A stretch of DNA of 30,248 nucleotides, taken from positions 1 through 30,248 of the forward strand of contig NZ_JBLXIJ010000014.1 of the NCBI RefSeq assembly GCF_048269545.1, read 5' to 3'. Shown here piece by piece: positions 30,176 through 30,248 of this stretch (the stretch's first letter is position 1; every line of letters starts with the position of its first letter). The position numbers and the translations under genes were made by a program. The notes beneath the pieces were generated by a model that was not told where the DNA came from, made no database searches, and was given only the letters and a program-made list of their open reading frames with translations. This DNA comes from Halpernia sp048269545 (lineage in GTDB: Bacteria; Bacteroidota; Bacteroidia; Flavobacteriales; Weeksellaceae).

Positions 30176-30248
30176 ATGACAATGCGAATAGATACAGACA
30201 AACAAATGAATTTACTTAGTGATAAGAACGTTGCAATAATTGGTGGTG
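30176..30248 (+). CDS. tet(X): Tet(X) flavin-dependent monooxygenase, 5' fragment
   Basis: The first 24 codons of a gene cut by the window edge. The translation starts MTMRIDTDKQ, continues MNLLSDK and runs into NVAIIGG, the beginning of the FAD-binding GxGxxG motif. I recognise this as the N-terminus of Tet(X), which hydroxylates tetracyclines, including tigecycline, with NADPH and oxygen. The allele cannot be determined from this fragment. Other possible starts are Met3 (30182) and Met11 (30206). A -7-like CATTTTTG (30167-30174) lies directly before the first ATG. The preceding recombinase gene supports the mobile tet(X) context. Confidence 0.88.
   Translation, partial: MTMRIDTDKQMNLLSDKNVAIIGG

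Overview
The window is AT-rich chromosomal DNA from a member of the Bacteroidota, most likely Flavobacteriia and possibly the Weeksellaceae (Chryseobacterium, Empedobacter or Riemerella relatives). The genus cannot be fixed from sequence alone. Pointers are the type IX secretion gene porQ, TamL as a lipoprotein, a fused CcsBA, a GLPGLI-family protein, the ftsK-lolA-lptG gene order, and -7 promoter boxes of the form TAnnTTTG with almost no Shine-Dalgarno sequences.

Layout. 1-5110: an SDR protein, an M28 peptidase lipoprotein, an HsdR_N-like nuclease-fold protein divergent from holA, trxB, crcB/fluC and a tRNA-Ser(UGA) with a textbook promoter and terminator. 5111-5368: spacer holding a 54-bp GC-rich repeat (copy A). 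5369-8668 (-): CcsBA. 8803-15886 (+): ftsK, then a small accessory islet (XRE regulator, Cys-rich secreted protein, GLPGLI protein, small membrane protein), then lolA-like and lptF/G genes. 15998-18127 (-): secreted Tpx, frr and pyrH; pyrH has a long leader with a tandem duplication. 18447-21526 (+): porQ, cmk, and a YtxH / holin-like / hypothetical envelope trio. 21556-22284 (-): an RNA methyltransferase whose 5' end overlaps tamL (22270-24858, +). 24977-28349: two M16 peptidase genes forming an active/inactive pair. 28350-28974: spacer with copy B of the GC-rich repeat (inverted relative to A) and an array of 11-bp repeats. 28975-30248: a tyrosine recombinase followed by the first 24 codons of tet(X), the flavin monooxygenase that inactivates tetracyclines.

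Most of the window is housekeeping: DNA replication and segregation, cytochrome c maturation, outer-membrane biogenesis, nucleotide metabolism and translation. The accessory material is the ftsK-lolA islet and, above all, the right edge, where a recombinase gene next to tet(X) matches the xerD-tet(X) arrangement reported from mobile tet(X) contexts. The least explained parts are non-coding: the 11-bp repeat array upstream of the recombinase, which contains an 11-5-11 inverted core, and the multi-arm palindrome between the recombinase and tet(X).

Several start codons were set downstream of the longest possible ORF because the longer version needs a TTG start or runs through a promoter or terminator. 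These are ccsBA, lolA-like, tpx, frr, ytxH, the holin-like gene, the RNA methyltransferase, tamL and the XRE regulator.
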